Shown: positions 25,559 to 34,309, counted from the stretch's first letter. The stretch is 64,000 bases of DNA from an uncultured Parabacteroides sp. (GCF_902493135.1 NZ_CABUOD010000017.1:1-64000), one strand, 5' to 3'. Notes: generated from the letters alone by a model not told the origin. Numbers and translations are program-made.

Positions 25559-27622
25559 ATGAAAAAGAAGTATTATTTGATGGCACTTGCAGGATTGATG
25601 ATAGCCTCTTGCAGCGAAGACAATGACCCTTTCTCCGACGGCGGGGAGAGCCACACCAAGCCCCGACAGTTAACATTCGTCTTTCCGGGGACGGCACAGG
25701 GCGTAGTTCCTTATTCGGCAATCGCCTCGGCCGCCGAAAACGAACTGAAGACGCTCGACATCTACGTGTTCGGCGAGGACACGATGAGCAGCGCGACACC
25801 CAAGCCGATGGTGCTGGAAGAAATCTTCCGCAGCGGTGAAGGGTATGAACTGGTTACGGCCTCTGATACTCGGACGGCTTCCGTCTCCGTCCCTGCGGGT
25901 AACAACAAGGCGTTCTTTTTCGTCGCCAACGGCCGCGGGCACCTCTCGCTCGACAGCCTCGTGCTGCATGAAACGGATACGGCCGTTTTCAAGGCCAAGA
26001 TGTCCAGCCCCTTGAAAGGGCATATCACCTGCCCGATGTTGATGAGTGCACAGAAGGATCTACCGGACATGGCGATGACCCTGAATGATGGGGAGAGTGT
26101 CGAAGTGACGTTGGTGCGACGTATGGCCCGTTTCGACATCCTGAACAAAAGCGAGACGTCGGGGTTCGTGATCCGGACGGTCGTGCTGGACAACGTCCCT
26201 GCCGATGTGCCCTTGTTCCCAATCGCCGGTTATGAAGCCCCCTTGCTCGCGGGCAAGATGCCTGTGATAGACTTCACGGCACTTGCCAACTCGAACGCTG
26301 GCGAGACCAACAGTGTCTTTTACCTCTATCCGACAACGAAGACGGACGGCTCAGGTCTCTCCTTGTCGCTTGTCGGGAATGACCTGGTGACGAATGCCGT
26401 ACAGGTGTTACCCGTAACGTTCAAGAACTTCAAAGCTGCTGGAGAGGCCGATCCTTGTATCCCGATCGAAGCGAACAACCGCTACTTGGTGATGGTCGAA
26501 GACCTGGGCTTAGGCGAGTTGTCGGCAACGCTGACGGTGAAGGAATGGGTGTCGGGCGACACGGTCGCTGTCGATACGGGCGATGGCACGATCAAGCTGA
26601 GCGCGGACGGAAGCATCGCTTTTGCCGGCAACACCTTGTCGGTCGCTGCCGAGCCGACCTTGAAGGACTCGGTGACCATCGGCGTGGTAGCCGACGGCGA
26701 GTGGAAACTGGTGGTCGACGAGTCTGCCAAAGACTGGATCGGCGTGAGCGAAATCCCGTTAGGCGAAGTACGGAAGGAGTTCCGGGTGACGACTTTGCTT
26801 CCCAACCCGAGCAGCAAGGAAGTACGCTGGGGAACGGTGATGGTTCAGAACGTGCGCCGTCCGTCCATCCGCCAGCCGCTTATCGTCAAACAGGTTGCCC
26901 AGGATTCGAATACCGGCCGCTACATTGACCTTTCGGGCAGTGCCGTTTCGGGCAACCTGCTGAGCTTCTCCGGTGAAAAGACCGATTCGATGAACGTTAG
27001 CATAGCCGTTCCTGAAGGGACTTCATGGACCGTCACGAAGACCTTCACTGCCGGCTGGTTTACTTTTGGTAACGAAGCTACAGGCTTGAAAGCGGCAGCC
27101 GAAGACGGTTCTACGTTTAATGGTGTGGGCACAGTAACCTTCTCGATCGTCCCGAAGGCAAACACCTCGGAAACCGGACGTGTCGACACCGTGACGGTCA
27201 CGATCGGAAAAGCCGGCGATTTCCAAACCGATCTCGTGCAAAAACTGGTTGTCCGCCAAGCGGCTAGCAACCTCGGTTCGATCCAGGTGGCTTGTATTGG
27301 TTTGAACGAAGGCAGGGTCAATATCCCGGTTGCCGGTTTCCCGGATGAAAACGGGCTGCGCAAGGTAAAGGTAAGGGCGAGGACCGGGTGGAAAGTCGAG
27401 ATCCCCGAAGCGGCGGCATGGCTGACGCTGGAAGAGGTCGACGATCGGGAGTACACCTATGACGACGAAGGCGTTTTCAACGGCTATTTCATGCTGAAGG
27501 CCACGGCGCAGGGAACCGGCGCGGCTGTGCGTGAGGCGGCGGTCAAGATCGTAAATACGGTGGACAGTTCCATCTCTCAGACAATCACTTTCTCCCAGGA
27601 AGCCGGCGCGGCTGCCGAATAA
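25559..27622 (+). CDS. Fimbrillin-like adhesin with BACON-like repeats
   Basis: The 687-residue lipoprotein (lipobox IASC, about residue 18) has an N-terminal fimbrillin-like region: after KPRQLTFVFPG come alternating beta strands and ELKTLDIYVFGED, VSVPAGNNKAFFFVANG and RMARFDIL, as in FimA/Mfa-type subunits. From about residue 330 there are two or three repeated units with SVAAEPTLKDSVTIGVVADG, WIGVSEIP and LIVKQ / LVVRQAA ends that resemble BACON domains, often found in mucin- or carbohydrate-binding proteins. It is probably a large shaft or tip-proximal subunit. An Arg at residue 38 before the first strand is a possible maturation site. Confidence 0.78.
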   Translation: MKKKYYLMALAGLMIASCSEDNDPFSDGGESHTKPRQLTFVFPGTAQGVVPYSAIASAAENELKTLDIYVFGEDTMSSATPKPMVLEEIFRSGEGYELVTASDTRTASVSVPAGNNKAFFFVANGRGHLSLDSLVLHETDTAVFKAKMSSPLKGHITCPMLMSAQKDLPDMAMTLNDGESVEVTLVRRMARFDILNKSETSGFVIRTVVLDNVPADVPLFPIAGYEAPLLAGKMPVIDFTALANSNAGETNSVFYLYPTTKTDGSGLSLSLVGNDLVTNAVQVLPVTFKNFKAAGEADPCIPIEANNRYLVMVEDLGLGELSATLTVKEWVSGDTVAVDTGDGTIKLSADGSIAFAGNTLSVAAEPTLKDSVTIGVVADGEWKLVVDESAKDWIGVSEIPLGEVRKEFRVTTLLPNPSSKEVRWGTVMVQNVRRPSIRQPLIVKQVAQDSNTGRYIDLSGSAVSGNLLSFSGEKTDSMNVSIAVPEGTSWTVTKTFTAGWFTFGNEATGLKAAAEDGSTFNGVGTVTFSIVPKANTSETGRVDTVTVTIGKAGDFQTDLVQKLVVRQAASNLGSIQVACIGLNEGRVNIPVAGFPDENGLRKVKVRARTGWKVEIPEAAAWLTLEEVDDREYTYDDEGVFNGYFMLKATAQGTGAAVREAAVKIVNTVDSSISQTITFSQEAGAAAE

Positions 27623-27661
27623 AAATGAATCGGAATAAAACAACAAAAAAACGTATAAATC

Positions 27662-29881
27662 ATGAACTCTAAAATAGCATTACTCTCTTTGTTGGCGGTA
27701 GGCATGCTTGCCTCCTGCAACAGTGACGAGGAGATGATCCGGACGAACCCGGATTATGTAGAAACGGGTTACGGCGCATTGACCGTCACGCTGGCGAATC
27801 CCGGTAAAAGCCTCACCAAAGCCGGTGAAGAACTTGCCGGTGTGGCTACCGCCGAGGAAAAGACGATCAAAAGCGTCGCCTTCTTTGTGAAGACTGGCGA
27901 TGAAGAAACGGACGGAGGGGGAACGAAGGCTGGCCGATTCGGCGCTTATTTCAGCACCGAGAAGCCTTTGAGCACAAACGGTTTGCAGGAAGAACTATCC
28001 GAAGCGGCGTCTGGCAGCTATACAGCTAAAATCCGCCATAAGAGTGACGGCTGGGCGAGCCCGAAGGTGATCGTGATCGCCAACTATGCCGAGAACGGCC
28101 TGACAGAGACATTGAAGGCGGTTGGAAATTGGGACGATTTGGCAAATGTCCAGACACTTACCCTTGCCGCCAACCCGCAGACACCGCTTTTGATGTATGC
28201 GTCGCAGGATATAGATGCTTGGAAGAATGGCGGAGGATCCGCCTCGGCTACCTTCGAACTGCAACGCCTGGTCTCGCGTATCGACATCCATAACAATGCT
28301 TATGTCGAAAGTGATGAAAGCAAAGGCTTCGTCCTGACATCCGCCCGCCTGGTGCGTTCGAAGGTGAAGTCTTACCTGTTGCCGGAAAACACTTCTGTCG
28401 GTTCGATCGGAGTTGCCGCCCAGCCGTTCCCGGCAAGCGGCACGATCGTGCTTGAGGACGGCATCCAGAAGCTCGACACGTTGTATGCCTATGAGAATGC
28501 CAACGATACGGAAGCGGCAGCCACCGCCGTGCAGATCGACGGTACGTACCGGGGTGGCAAGATCTCGAAAGTCATCGTGCTCAAGAAAACAGACGCGGGC
28601 GGCCCGATCGCGTTGGCGCGTAACACGCGGTATGTGATCAATATCAACCCGGCTCCCGATTCGACGGACATTACATGGAAGATCGAGGTGAAGGGCTGGA
28701 GCGAGTCCGACACGATCAAGGTGAAACCGATCTTTCCGGTTCCGGCATTAACCAGTGTTGATGCTACCGGCCTTACCGGCTCCTTGTCGTGGGACGAAGA
28801 TACCAAAACGATCCATACGGATGGTTCGACGACAGGTAAATTGACATTCAAAACCGTGGGGACGACCGCTTCCTTATATGACGTGGCTTACGAGTATGAT
28901 GCGGACGGTTCTTCCATCGAAACCGATTTGAAAACGACTCCGATTATCGTGGCTGACGCTCCGGTCATCACATATGCCGCACAGGTGGAAACTTCGTTTA
29001 CGGTCAATGTCCCGAAACAGAAGGAAGATGAAAGGGTTCCGATGAATATCTACGTGATTATCCGGAACGGTGGCAACATGGATGCTTGTGACACGGTCAC
29101 AATCGAAAGTCGGCCGGGTTATAATAAGACGACGTTGCAACCTGTCCTGATGAAGAACAGCACGACGGGTAAGAATTTCTTCTGGGCTCCTGTCAATGTG
29201 GGTGCAACGTCCATGCCTACGTTAGTGGCTTCAACCGGTGATATTACTTCGACTTGCGGTAAGATTTTCCAATGGGGGCGTAAATATGGTTTCTCGGCAT
29301 CGACCGATGCTGTCGATACGACCGGTATCGGCGGTAATTTGGGGCGTCCGACTCAGAATGATTTGTCGGATATGAGCAAATGGGATAGCAAATTTATTTA
29401 TCAGAGTAAAGAAAATCTTAACACCCAGTATAACTGGTTGCTTATCAACGGTGTCGGAAAGGATAATCCTGCCGCTTCAGAGATGGTAGATGGTGCGTGG
29501 TATCAGAAGTTGTGGAATGCCGGAACGGAAGACCAACCGGTTAAAACGGCCTATGATCCTTGTCCTGCCGGTTGGCGTGTTCCGACTTTGTCCGAGTGGA
29601 AAGCGATTGGTGCGGGTAATACTTCTATAAAAGTGGAATGGGATGGTACAGCTAAATTGATGAAAATCATCGGTGTGGACGGTACACTCGTCTTGCCTGC
29701 AGCTGGTTATATCGACGATAGCGGTGCTTTCAGTAATCAGAGCAGCAATGGTGACTACTGGTCGTCGTCGGTTCCGTCGGGCAGTACCGATGCAAACAAC
29801 GTGTACTTTTTTGAAGCAACGTTGAATATGGGTACTCACCACCGCGCACATGGCTTTTCCGTGCGTTGTGTCCAAGAATAA
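27662..29881 (+). CDS. Fimbrillin-like tip protein with C-terminal FISUMP domain
   Basis: The 739-residue lipoprotein (lipobox LASC, about residue 19) has a fimbrillin N-terminal half (YGALTVTLANPGKSLTKAG, SATFELQRLVSRIDIHNNAY, then ALARNTRYVININPAP) followed near residue 490 onward by a Fibrobacter succinogenes major paralogous (FISUMP) domain: WAPVNVGATSMPTL, GKIFQWGRKYGF, DPCPAGWRVPTLSEW, YWSSS and a final FSVRCVQE. This domain is a compact C-type-lectin-like module in surface proteins. A polymer-forming half joined to a likely binding module suggests a tip adhesin. Last gene of the fimbrial operon. Confidence 0.8.
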   Translation: MNSKIALLSLLAVGMLASCNSDEEMIRTNPDYVETGYGALTVTLANPGKSLTKAGEELAGVATAEEKTIKSVAFFVKTGDEETDGGGTKAGRFGAYFSTEKPLSTNGLQEELSEAASGSYTAKIRHKSDGWASPKVIVIANYAENGLTETLKAVGNWDDLANVQTLTLAANPQTPLLMYASQDIDAWKNGGGSASATFELQRLVSRIDIHNNAYVESDESKGFVLTSARLVRSKVKSYLLPENTSVGSIGVAAQPFPASGTIVLEDGIQKLDTLYAYENANDTEAAATAVQIDGTYRGGKISKVIVLKKTDAGGPIALARNTRYVININPAPDSTDITWKIEVKGWSESDTIKVKPIFPVPALTSVDATGLTGSLSWDEDTKTIHTDGSTTGKLTFKTVGTTASLYDVAYEYDADGSSIETDLKTTPIIVADAPVITYAAQVETSFTVNVPKQKEDERVPMNIYVIIRNGGNMDACDTVTIESRPGYNKTTLQPVLMKNSTTGKNFFWAPVNVGATSMPTLVASTGDITSTCGKIFQWGRKYGFSASTDAVDTTGIGGNLGRPTQNDLSDMSKWDSKFIYQSKENLNTQYNWLLINGVGKDNPAASEMVDGAWYQKLWNAGTEDQPVKTAYDPCPAGWRVPTLSEWKAIGAGNTSIKVEWDGTAKLMKIIGVDGTLVLPAAGYIDDSGAFSNQSSNGDYWSSSVPSGSTDANNVYFFEATLNMGTHHRAHGFSVRCVQE

Positions 29882-29926
29882 GGAAGTTAAATAGTCGACC
29901 GCATTCGGTTGATTCGATTCTTCCCG

Positions 29927-30005
29927 AGGGGTTGTGCCATCATCCCGCTTTGCCATGACGGACTTGATCCGGGATGACAGGATAGTGAGTTTTGGCACAA
30001 CCTCT
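29927..30005 (+). terminator. Long branched hairpin after the fimbrial operon
   Basis: Outer arms 29927-29939 and 29993-30005 (GTTGTGCCA with TGGCACAAC at the core) pair over 13 bases with one G-U pair; inside them CATCCCG (29941-29947) pairs with CGGGATG (29970-29976). The structure lies 45 bases after the fimbrial stop codon. It has no T run, so it may act as a terminator or as a transcript-end stabiliser. Confidence 0.55.
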
Positions 30006-30069
30006 GTAAGAAAAATGAGATCTTTGACATATTGGGGAGGGAAATAATAGGAAAGTAAAGAAAAATGTA

Positions 30070-30077
30070 TATCTTTG
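30070..30077 (+). promoter_or_regulatory. Putative -7 element for the Rpn-type gene
   Basis: TATCTTTG matches TAnnTTTG 44 bases before the start codon at 30122. A TTTG at 30023 is too far upstream to serve as -33. Confidence 0.5.
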
Positions 30078-30121
30078 TCGCACAACATATAAATGGAATT
30101 AACTATTAAATAGAATTAACT

Positions 30122-31102
30122 ATGAAATATCTGAATCCAAAGGCAGACCTGCCGTTCAAACGTATCTTTGGCGAACATCCGGATCTGGTCATCAGTTTGC
30201 TCAACGCCTTATTGCCTCTGAGCGAAGAGGAGGAAATCAAAGAAATCGAGTATTTGCCATCCGATATGGTTCCGGACAACCCGTTGCGCAAATACAGTAT
30301 TGTCGATGTCCGTTGCCGTGACAAGCAGGGTCGCCAGTTTCTGGTCGAGATGCAGATGCTCTGGTCTCCCGAATTTCGCCAGCGCGTCTTGTTCAATGCT
30401 TCCAAGGCCTACGTCCGTCAGTTGGATGCGGGTTGCGAGTATGAACTGTTGCAACCGGTCTATTCGTTGAACTTAGTGAACGAAGTGTTCGAACCTGAGC
30501 TTCCGGGCTATTACCATTATTATTCTTTGGTCCATCAGGAACATTCGGACCGTGTCATCGAAGGGCTCAAGCTGATCTTCGTCGAACTGCCCAAATTCAC
30601 GGCGCATACCTATGCCGAGAAACGCATGCAGGTCTTGTGGCTCCGCTTCCTGACGGAGATAGACGAAAAGACGCGCGAAGTACCGGAAGAATTGCGCTCC
30701 GAACCGGATATAAAGAAAGCCCTGACCGTACTGGAAGAGTCGGCCTTCAGCGATGCGGAACTCTACCAGTATGAAAAATTCTGGGACATCATCCGTGTCG
30801 AAAAAGCCATCTACCGCAAAGGCATGCGCAAAGGCGAAGCTGTCGGCATGGAGAGAGGCCTGAAGAGAGGTTTGAAGAAAGGCATGGAGAAAGGTATAGA
30901 GCAAGGCATAGAAAAAGGTATCGAGCAAGGCATAGAAAAAGGCATCGAGCAAGGTATCGAAAAAGGCATAGAAAAAGGTATCGAGCAAGGTCTGGAAAAA
31001 GGCATACGACAAACGGCTGCCAATATGAAGCGCATGGGCCTGGAGATAGAGTTTATTGTGAAATGTACCGGCCTGACCGAAGAAGAAATCCTTTCTTTAT
31101 AG
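30122..31102 (+). CDS. Rpn family recombination-promoting nuclease / putative transposase
   Basis: The 326-residue protein belongs to the PD-(D/E)XK nuclease family transposase group (Rpn). The N-terminus is LNPKADLPFKRIFGEHPD; the catalytic core is seen as SIVDVRCRDKQGRQFLVEMQ (D...ExQ, the ExK variant common here). The C-terminus is a run of four-residue repeats (GIEK/GIEQ, about residues 250-298) that should form a long charged helix, then AANMKRMGLEIEFIVKCTGL. Related E. coli proteins promote RecA-independent recombination. A decayed copy of its N-terminus lies at 19980-20066 on the other strand. Confidence 0.88.
   Translation: MKYLNPKADLPFKRIFGEHPDLVISLLNALLPLSEEEEIKEIEYLPSDMVPDNPLRKYSIVDVRCRDKQGRQFLVEMQMLWSPEFRQRVLFNASKAYVRQLDAGCEYELLQPVYSLNLVNEVFEPELPGYYHYYSLVHQEHSDRVIEGLKLIFVELPKFTAHTYAEKRMQVLWLRFLTEIDEKTREVPEELRSEPDIKKALTVLEESAFSDAELYQYEKFWDIIRVEKAIYRKGMRKGEAVGMERGLKRGLKKGMEKGIEQGIEKGIEQGIEKGIEQGIEKGIEKGIEQGLEKGIRQTAANMKRMGLEIEFIVKCTGLTEEEILSL
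30880..31008 (+). repeat. 12-base coding repeats (GIEK/GIEQ) in the Rpn gene
   Basis: About eleven near-identical units of 12 bases of the type GGTATCGAGCAA / GGCATAGAAAAA encode alternating G-I-E-K and G-I-E-Q. Unit changes keep the frame, so copy-number differences between strains would lengthen or shorten the C-terminal helix without disrupting the protein. Confidence 0.8.
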
Positions 31103-31229
31103 AAAAGAAAACCGTACAAGGATAAAATTTTTATCTTATTTTTTATAGCCTCGAATATCTTCATTGATTTTTGGGGCTTTTTTTGTCTCCTTCCCTAATG
31201 ATGATTCAAAACAACCAATATTATATTAG

Positions 31230-32405
31230 ATGATGAATGATGGAATGAACAAACAAATCTGTTTGCTATTCTTTTTCTTGCTGGCGGCTGTCTCGTGCAG
31301 CAGCGAGGCGGAACCGGTCGATTCGGTGGTGGCCAGCCGGACCGTGTTGATCTACCTGGCGGGTGACAACAGCCTGTCGGACGAGGTCGGGCCGAAGACG
31401 GACGCATTGGTAGCCGGTTGGCACAATACGCGGGATAACTTGCTGATATACCGGGATAGCCGTGATGAGGACGGTACGCCTTCACTCTTGAAAGTGGAGG
31501 GAGACGCGTTGCATCCGTATGTGAAAGTGGTGAAAGAATACCCTGAGTCTGACAGCGCTTCGCCTGAAATTTTTGCGGAGGTGTTGCGCGATGTCACGAC
31601 CGGCTATCCGGCTCCTTCATACGGCTTGCTTGTTTTCAGTCACGGCACGGGATGGTTGCCGGAGGGCAGTTATACGCATCCGCGTTCCGGCGCCTCTTCT
31701 TTGCGCAGCATCATGGAGGATAACGGCCGCGAAATGGCAATAGCCGGTTTCGCAGCCGCCATTCCCGACGGGCAGTTCGATTTTATCGTGCTGGAAGCCT
31801 GTTTGATGGCGGGCGTGGAGGTGGCTTGCGAGTTGCGAGGCAAGGCGGATTATCTGCTGGCTTCTCCGGCCGAGATCTTGAGTCCGGGCTTCACGCCCGT
31901 CTACCCGGCCGTGCTCGAAGCTTTGTTCAAACAGCCTGAAGCGGATCTGCTGGCGGTGGCGGATAGTTATTACAGCCATTGTAACGACCTTGAGGCTCCT
32001 TACCGGAGCGCGACGGTGAGCGTGGTGCGGTTGGACAGGATGGATGAGTTGGCGGAGGCCATGTGCAGGGTGTATGCCTGTATGGCGGATATACCGGAAG
32101 AATGGGTGCATGAGATACAGTGTTTCGACCGGTCGGAAAACCGGTTGTTTTTCGATATGGGTAGCCTGCTCGACCGTATGGAGGCTGAGGGCGGGACCGA
32201 AGTGAGGAGAGCTGCAACGGCTGCTCAAAGCGTCTTGTCCGGGACAGTCGCCAGCAAGGCGGCCACGCCTTTCTTTGTCGACATCCCGGTCCGTGCCTAC
32301 AGCGGCCTGACGACCTATATCGAACAGCCAGCCTACCCTGCGCTGAACGCTGCCTGGCGGCAGACGTCGTGGAGTAAAAAAATGGGTAAAAGCTTTGCTA
32401 TATGA
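31230..32405 (+). CDS. Clostripain-family (C11) cysteine peptidase lipoprotein
   Basis: The 391-residue protein has a lipoprotein signal (LLFFFLLAAVSC) and a C11-type caspase-like domain: RTVLIYLAGDNSLSD at the first strand, LLVFSHGTGWLPEG with the catalytic histidine, and DFIVLEACLMAGVEVA with the catalytic cysteine. C11 peptidases often cut after arginine. Start at 31230 or 31245; the latter begins the signal peptide directly. The gene is close to the fimbrial operon, where an envelope Arg-protease could process fimbrillins, as gingipains do in Porphyromonas; this role is inference. Confidence 0.83.
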   Translation: MMNDGMNKQICLLFFFLLAAVSCSSEAEPVDSVVASRTVLIYLAGDNSLSDEVGPKTDALVAGWHNTRDNLLIYRDSRDEDGTPSLLKVEGDALHPYVKVVKEYPESDSASPEIFAEVLRDVTTGYPAPSYGLLVFSHGTGWLPEGSYTHPRSGASSLRSIMEDNGREMAIAGFAAAIPDGQFDFIVLEACLMAGVEVACELRGKADYLLASPAEILSPGFTPVYPAVLEALFKQPEADLLAVADSYYSHCNDLEAPYRSATVSVVRLDRMDELAEAMCRVYACMADIPEEWVHEIQCFDRSENRLFFDMGSLLDRMEAEGGTEVRRAATAAQSVLSGTVASKAATPFFVDIPVRAYSGLTTYIEQPAYPALNAAWRQTSWSKKMGKSFAI

Positions 32406-32486
32406 TTTCACTCCATGATCCGGCCTTTTTTAAGACCGGCTGTGAAGGGTATCGGGCGGCGGACCTATCCGCCCGGTACCTGTTTC

Positions 32487-32972
32487 ATGAAAAAATTATT
32501 GAAAGAGATGCGCTCGCTGTTTGGCGATGCTCCTACTTGCGACTCGTTCGACGAGAAGTTGTTAACCCTCGATGCCGCCATGCGCGAAAAATGCCGCCTT
32601 GACCTCTGCCGCCTCGCTTTCGGCTATTACGACAAGCTGCCGCCCGCCTACCGCCGTTTTACGGACAAGTACCTGAAACATGACCGCTACCTGTATACGG
32701 ACTATCTGGCCTGTCATACGGCCATGTCCCGTCTGCGTTATCCGCTTCATCACCCGGATATGTGGATCGCCGTCCTTCATGTCCTTGAAAATGCCGATCG
32801 GCGGGGACGTGTCTTTTATCATCATCTGGCATCCTGCCTGCTGATTGCCTTCGGGTATCCGTGTAAACTGAACACCCTTGGGGAAAAGATCGCCCGTGCC
32901 GTTCCCGATGCCGAAACTGTCCGCGATTTCCTGGAACTGGTGGCAATCGTCCGGCTTGACGGGAAAGATTAA
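32487..32972 (+). CDS. Hypothetical protein
   Basis: The 161-residue protein (MKKLLKEMRSLFGDAP start) is not recognised. It is mostly helical, rich in Leu, Arg and Tyr, without a signal peptide or clear membrane helix. An earlier in-frame start at 32415 would add 24 residues that look unlike protein. It follows the C11 peptidase gene by 81 bases and is probably on the same transcript. The 184 bases after it contain only the promoter of the HU-like gene. Confidence 0.55.
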   Translation: MKKLLKEMRSLFGDAPTCDSFDEKLLTLDAAMREKCRLDLCRLAFGYYDKLPPAYRRFTDKYLKHDRYLYTDYLACHTAMSRLRYPLHHPDMWIAVLHVLENADRRGRVFYHHLASCLLIAFGYPCKLNTLGEKIARAVPDAETVRDFLELVAIVRLDGKD

Positions 32973-33101
32973 GAAAAGATAAAGAATGACGTTTTCGGGT
33001 ATCCGTATATTCCGGATGGAATGAACGTTTTTTTGTTTAATGGGTTTGTATTCATTTATTTACGATTCGATCTACGGATGTTTCGGCTCTTGGGGCGGCT
33101 C

Positions 33102-33109
33102 TACCTTTG
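33102..33109 (+). promoter_or_regulatory. Putative -7 element for the HU-like gene
   Basis: TACCTTTG matches TAnnTTTG 47 bases before the start codon at 33157. TTTC at 33081-33084 is a weak -33 candidate with 17-base spacing. Confidence 0.55.
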
Positions 33110-33156
33110 CATTGTGTTCGATAACGGACATATAATCTTTTAAATATTCAAATGTT

Positions 33157-33597
33157 ATGGCACAAGGATTTAAGTTAGTGCTGCGACCCAGCCAGCCGGG
33201 CGTCAAAGATTCGGAAAAAAAGTATTACGCAGTATCCAAAAACACAGGATTCTCGGATCTGAAGCATCTCTGCAAGATGATCGCAGCAAGAAGCACTGTC
33301 TCCAGCGCGGATGTGAAAGCCGTATTGGACAACCTGAATTTTGTATTGGACATGGAATTGCAGGCAGGGCGTATCGTCCAGTTGGGTGAATTCGGGAATT
33401 TCCGCATTTCGGTCAGCAGCGAAGGAGTGGCGGATGAAAAGGACTTTGACAACAGCATGCTTCGTGCTCCTAAAGTCATCTTTACACCTGGCAGCGAACT
33501 GCGCGAAACAAAGAAGACGTTGGATTTTACAAAGATCACACCGGAGACGGTAGCCGGCGGTTCCGGGGGCGAGGAGGAGAGACCGGGGGAACTCTAA
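33157..33597 (+). CDS. HU-family DNA-binding protein (Bacteroidetes long form)
   Basis: The 146-residue protein contains an HU/IHF-like fold: helices in LKHLCKMIAARSTVSSADVKAVLDNL, then VQLGEFGNFRISVSSEGVADEK, matching the conserved LxxFGxF strand of HU. The C-terminus (GGSGGEEERPGEL) is a flexible acidic tail. Such long HU-like proteins are frequent in Bacteroidales, often beside a peptidoglycan hydrolase, as here. It may bind and bend DNA, but specific targets are unknown. Confidence 0.85.
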   Translation: MAQGFKLVLRPSQPGVKDSEKKYYAVSKNTGFSDLKHLCKMIAARSTVSSADVKAVLDNLNFVLDMELQAGRIVQLGEFGNFRISVSSEGVADEKDFDNSMLRAPKVIFTPGSELRETKKTLDFTKITPETVAGGSGGEEERPGEL

Positions 33598-33600
33598 AGA

Positions 33601-33630
33601 ATTAAAAATTAAAAATTAAAAATTAAAAAA
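33601..33630 (+). repeat. ATTAAAA tandem repeat
   Basis: Four copies of the 7-base unit ATTAAAA lie between the HU-like gene and the small membrane protein gene. Similar AT-rich units occur near 57147 and between trp genes (44498-44534, 45105-45133). They look like Bacteroidetes intergenic filler and may vary in copy number. Confidence 0.75.
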
Positions 33631-33636
33631 TAGAGG

Positions 33637-33834
33637 ATGAAGGGGGTGACGGTTCAGTTGGTGATGGCAATTCTGCTTGTTGTGGGCGGGATTGTCCTGA
33701 TCTTCTCCGGGTTCTGGGTGGCGCCGGAAGGAGAGATACATAACAGTGTGTTGGTCGCTTTCGGGGAGGTGAGCACTTTTGCGGGAGCCTTGTTCGGAGT
33801 GGACTATTCGTATAAATTGAAAATTAGAAATTGA
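33637..33834 (+). CDS. Small membrane protein, holin-like context
   Basis: The 65-residue protein has one strong membrane helix (VMAILLVVGGIVLIFSGFWV) and a weaker one (FGEVSTFAGALFGVDY). Nothing in it proves function. Small proteins of this kind often sit between an HU-like gene and a peptidoglycan hydrolase in Bacteroidales, an order like a holin-endolysin pair, but this is by analogy only. Confidence 0.65.
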   Translation: MKGVTVQLVMAILLVVGGIVLIFSGFWVAPEGEIHNSVLVAFGEVSTFAGALFGVDYSYKLKIRN

Positions 33835-33856
33835 ACATTGAAAATAAATAACAAGA

Positions 33857-34309
33857 ATGGAAAGATCGTTGACAGCAAAGGAGCGTGCCTGGCGTGCCAA
33901 ACATCCGGATTGGATAAGCGACCATTTTTATATGGGGGAATTTGAATATAGCGCGGTTGCCGTGGCGAACGGCTTGGACAATAAACCTGTGCCCGATGCA
34001 CAAAAGGCAATCCGCCATATGGTGAAGAATCTGCTGGAACCGTTGCGCAAGAAATCGGGACTGCCGATCTTCATATCGAGCGGCTATCGATGCCCCGAAC
34101 TGAACCTGCTTGTCGGGGGTGTACTCGACTCGCAGCATCTGACGGGAGAGGCCGTCGATATTTTTACGGGAGGGAGCGCCCGCTTACTGGAAATACTGGA
34201 AGAAGAGCATCTGAACTTTGACCAGGCTATCTTTTACAGACGTAAGAAGTTTATGCATCTGTCACTGAAATTGAAAGGAAAAAATCGTCGTCAAACAATC
34301 ATTATATGA
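33857..34309 (+). CDS. M15-family peptidase (D-Ala-D-Ala carboxypeptidase/L,D-endopeptidase like)
   Basis: The 150-residue protein matches Peptidase_M15_3. FISSGYRCPELNLLVGG contains the conserved SGYR motif, SQHLTGEAVD supplies the zinc ligands His and Asp, and FMHLSLK the third His ligand. It should cut D-amino acid bonds of peptidoglycan. No signal peptide is visible, so export may need another route, consistent with an endolysin-like use together with the small membrane protein upstream. Confidence 0.85.
   Translation: MERSLTAKERAWRAKHPDWISDHFYMGEFEYSAVAVANGLDNKPVPDAQKAIRHMVKNLLEPLRKKSGLPIFISSGYRCPELNLLVGGVLDSQHLTGEAVDIFTGGSARLLEILEEEHLNFDQAIFYRRKKFMHLSLKLKGKNRRQTIII

Noticed and set aside
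21937..34309. Tyrosine recombinase, HU-like protein and M15 peptidase considered as a prophage or integrative element.
   Set aside because: No phage structural, packaging or conjugation genes and no attachment-site tRNA are visible; the recombinase is best explained by the adjacent inverted repeats.
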